DNA of 64,000 nucleotides from Thalassospira indica (lineage in GTDB: Bacteria; Pseudomonadota; Alphaproteobacteria; Rhodospirillales; Thalassospiraceae), in assembly GCF_003403095.1 (NCBI RefSeq), contig NZ_CP031555.1, positions 4,218,001 to 4,282,000 of the forward strand, given 5' to 3'. Of this stretch, positions 62,927 through 64,000 are shown piece after piece. Below the pieces are notes generated by a model. It ran no database searches. It saw nothing but the letters and a program-made list of their open reading frames with translations, and was not told where the DNA came from. The translations under genes were made by a program, and so were the position numbers. Numbering within the stretch: position 1 is the stretch's first letter; every line of letters starts with the position of its first letter.

Positions 62927-64000
62927 ATGATTGTAGAGATCGGACATTACGCGCTGATACTGTCATTGGTGATGGCAGTGGCCCAATCCACCGTACCGTT
63001 TCTGGCGGCATCGCGGCGTGACGCCGCACTTCTGGCCGTCGCACCACGGTTGGCTTTGGCATGCTTTGCACTGGTCGCGGCAAGTTTCCTTGCGCTAACC
63101 TATGCCTATGTCAGTTCCGACTTCTCGGTCCTTAACGTTCTGGCTAACAGCCATACCTCCAAACCGAAGATCTACAAGATCACAGGCGTTTGGGCCAATC
63201 ACGAAGGATCGATGCTGCTTTGGGTGCTGATCCTGACCCTGTTTGGTGGCGCGGTGGCGGCATTTGGCCGCAATCTTCCGCCGACGCTACTGGCCCGTGT
63301 GCTGGGTGTGATGGGGCTGATTGGGGCTGGCTTTATCCTGTTTATTGTTCTGACGTCGAACCCGTTTGAGCGCGTCTTGAACCCGCCGCTTGACGGCGAA
63401 GGCATGAACCCGCTGTTGCAGGACCCGGGCATCGCCATTCATCCGCCGTTCCTCTATCTCGGCTATGTCGGATTTTCGGTGGCCTTTGCCTTTGCGGTCG
63501 CAGCCCTGATTGAAGGCCGGGTTGATCCGGCTTGGGCGCGTTGGGTGCGCCCCTGGACGCTGGCAGCCTGGGTATTTCTGACCGCCGGCATCGGGCTTGG
63601 TTCCTGGTGGGCCTATTACGAGCTTGGCTGGGGCGGCTGGTGGTTCTGGGACCCGGTCGAAAACGCATCCTTCATGCCGTGGCTTGCGGGGACTGCGCTT
63701 TTGCATTCGGCCATCGTGGTGGAAAAGCGCGACGCGCTTAAAAGCTGGACCATCTTTTTGGCGATCCTGGCGTTTTCCTTCTCGCTTCTGGGGACCTTCC
63801 TTGTGCGGTCGGGTGCGCTGACATCGGTGCATGCCTTTGCCACCGATCCGACGCGCGGGGTGTTTATCCTGTTCCTGCTGTTCATTGCCGTTGGCGGGTC
63901 GTTAACACTTTATGCCTGGCGGGCACCGACATTGAAGGGTGGCGGGCTGTTCCAGCCGATCTCGCGCGAAGGGGCGCTTATTTTTAACAATGTCCTTTTG
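62927..64000 (+). CDS. ccmF: Cytochrome c maturation protein CcmF, truncated by the window edge
   Basis: Starts at ATG 62927 (MIVEIGHYALILSLVMAVAQ) and runs open to 64000, 358 codons with no stop. CcmF is the haem lyase that attaches haem to apocytochrome c. Seen: several helices, NHEGSMLLWVLILTLFGG, and the haem-handling WWD domain in WGGWWFWDPVENASFMPWL (about residues 240-260). The remaining two fifths or so lie outside the window. GGGACGAG about ten bases upstream is the ribosome site. It would supply haem attachment for CcoO and CcoP. Confidence 0.95.
   Translation, partial: MIVEIGHYALILSLVMAVAQSTVPFLAASRRDAALLAVAPRLALACFALVAASFLALTYAYVSSDFSVLNVLANSHTSKPKIYKITGVWANHEGSMLLWVLILTLFGGAVAAFGRNLPPTLLARVLGVMGLIGAGFILFIVLTSNPFERVLNPPLDGEGMNPLLQDPGIAIHPPFLYLGYVGFSVAFAFAVAALIEGRVDPAWARWVRPWTLAAWVFLTAGIGLGSWWAYYELGWGGWWFWDPVENASFMPWLAGTALLHSAIVVEKRDALKSWTIFLAILAFSFSLLGTFLVRSGALTSVHAFATDPTRGVFILFLLFIAVGGSLTLYAWRAPTLKGGGLFQPISREGALIFNNVLL

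Overview
The window reads as chromosomal DNA of a free-living, probably marine alphaproteobacterium of the Rhodospirillales. A Thalassospira-like organism is my best guess from memory of gene order and protein flavour; no search was run. The evidence is a cbb3 oxidase cluster with FNR control, an alphaproteobacterial FnrL-type sensor, ffh-rpsP-rimM-trmD-rplS and leuC-leuD-leuB arrays, and moderately high GC outside one AT-richer segment. I see no tRNA, rRNA, insertion sequence, phage gene or CRISPR array.

Layout. 1-9417 is a microaerobic respiration module: ccoNOQP, ccoGHIS and an Fe-S type FNR regulator. FNR boxes precede ccoN (two) and ccoG (one), each placed as in class II promoters. 9631-11379 is panB-panC. 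11645-15545 is the SRP/ribosome maturation operon ffh-rpsP-rimM-trmD-rplS, preceded by a possible attenuator. 16091-19510 is leucine synthesis, with a 62-codon gene between leuC and leuD. 19568-21008 (minus) is an ECF41-type sigma factor and its usual carboxymuconolactone decarboxylase partner, followed by an unknown 138-residue protein and a cyclopropane fatty acid synthase. 23490-24512 is asd. 24702-30920 is a polyol uptake and oxidation operon: SorC regulator, SmoEFGK-like ABC transporter and a short-chain dehydrogenase.

31017-40287 is mixed: a YcaQ-type glycosylase, a DASS transporter with a charged linker, an AT-richer gene for an unrecognised 497-residue protein, folD with two small conserved genes, and tag, a LacI regulator and alkB. 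40383-46196 (minus) is a tripartite RND efflux operon. A chemoreceptor, an AraC regulator, a ureohydrolase, a LysR regulator, azlCD and prfC follow.

55254-60474 is an arsenic resistance island: arsP-arsR on the minus strand, divergent from arsR-acr3-gapdh-arsJ. It should handle methylarsenite, arsenite and arsenate without any arsC in the window. The two ArsR proteins differ in their cysteines, and each has its own inverted-repeat operator. 60636-64000 holds phoH with an unusual leader, a CDF metal exporter and the first 358 codons of ccmF, which links back to cytochrome c biogenesis.

The most interesting non-textbook signals are: the phoH leader (a small ORF whose ribosome binding site can pair with the loop of a downstream hairpin, then a terminator-like hairpin); the two-ArsR operator architecture; an identical 18-bp promoter-plus-start-codon string at two unrelated regulator genes; the terminator just before ffh; and the 497-residue unknown protein with a nuclease-like motif set.
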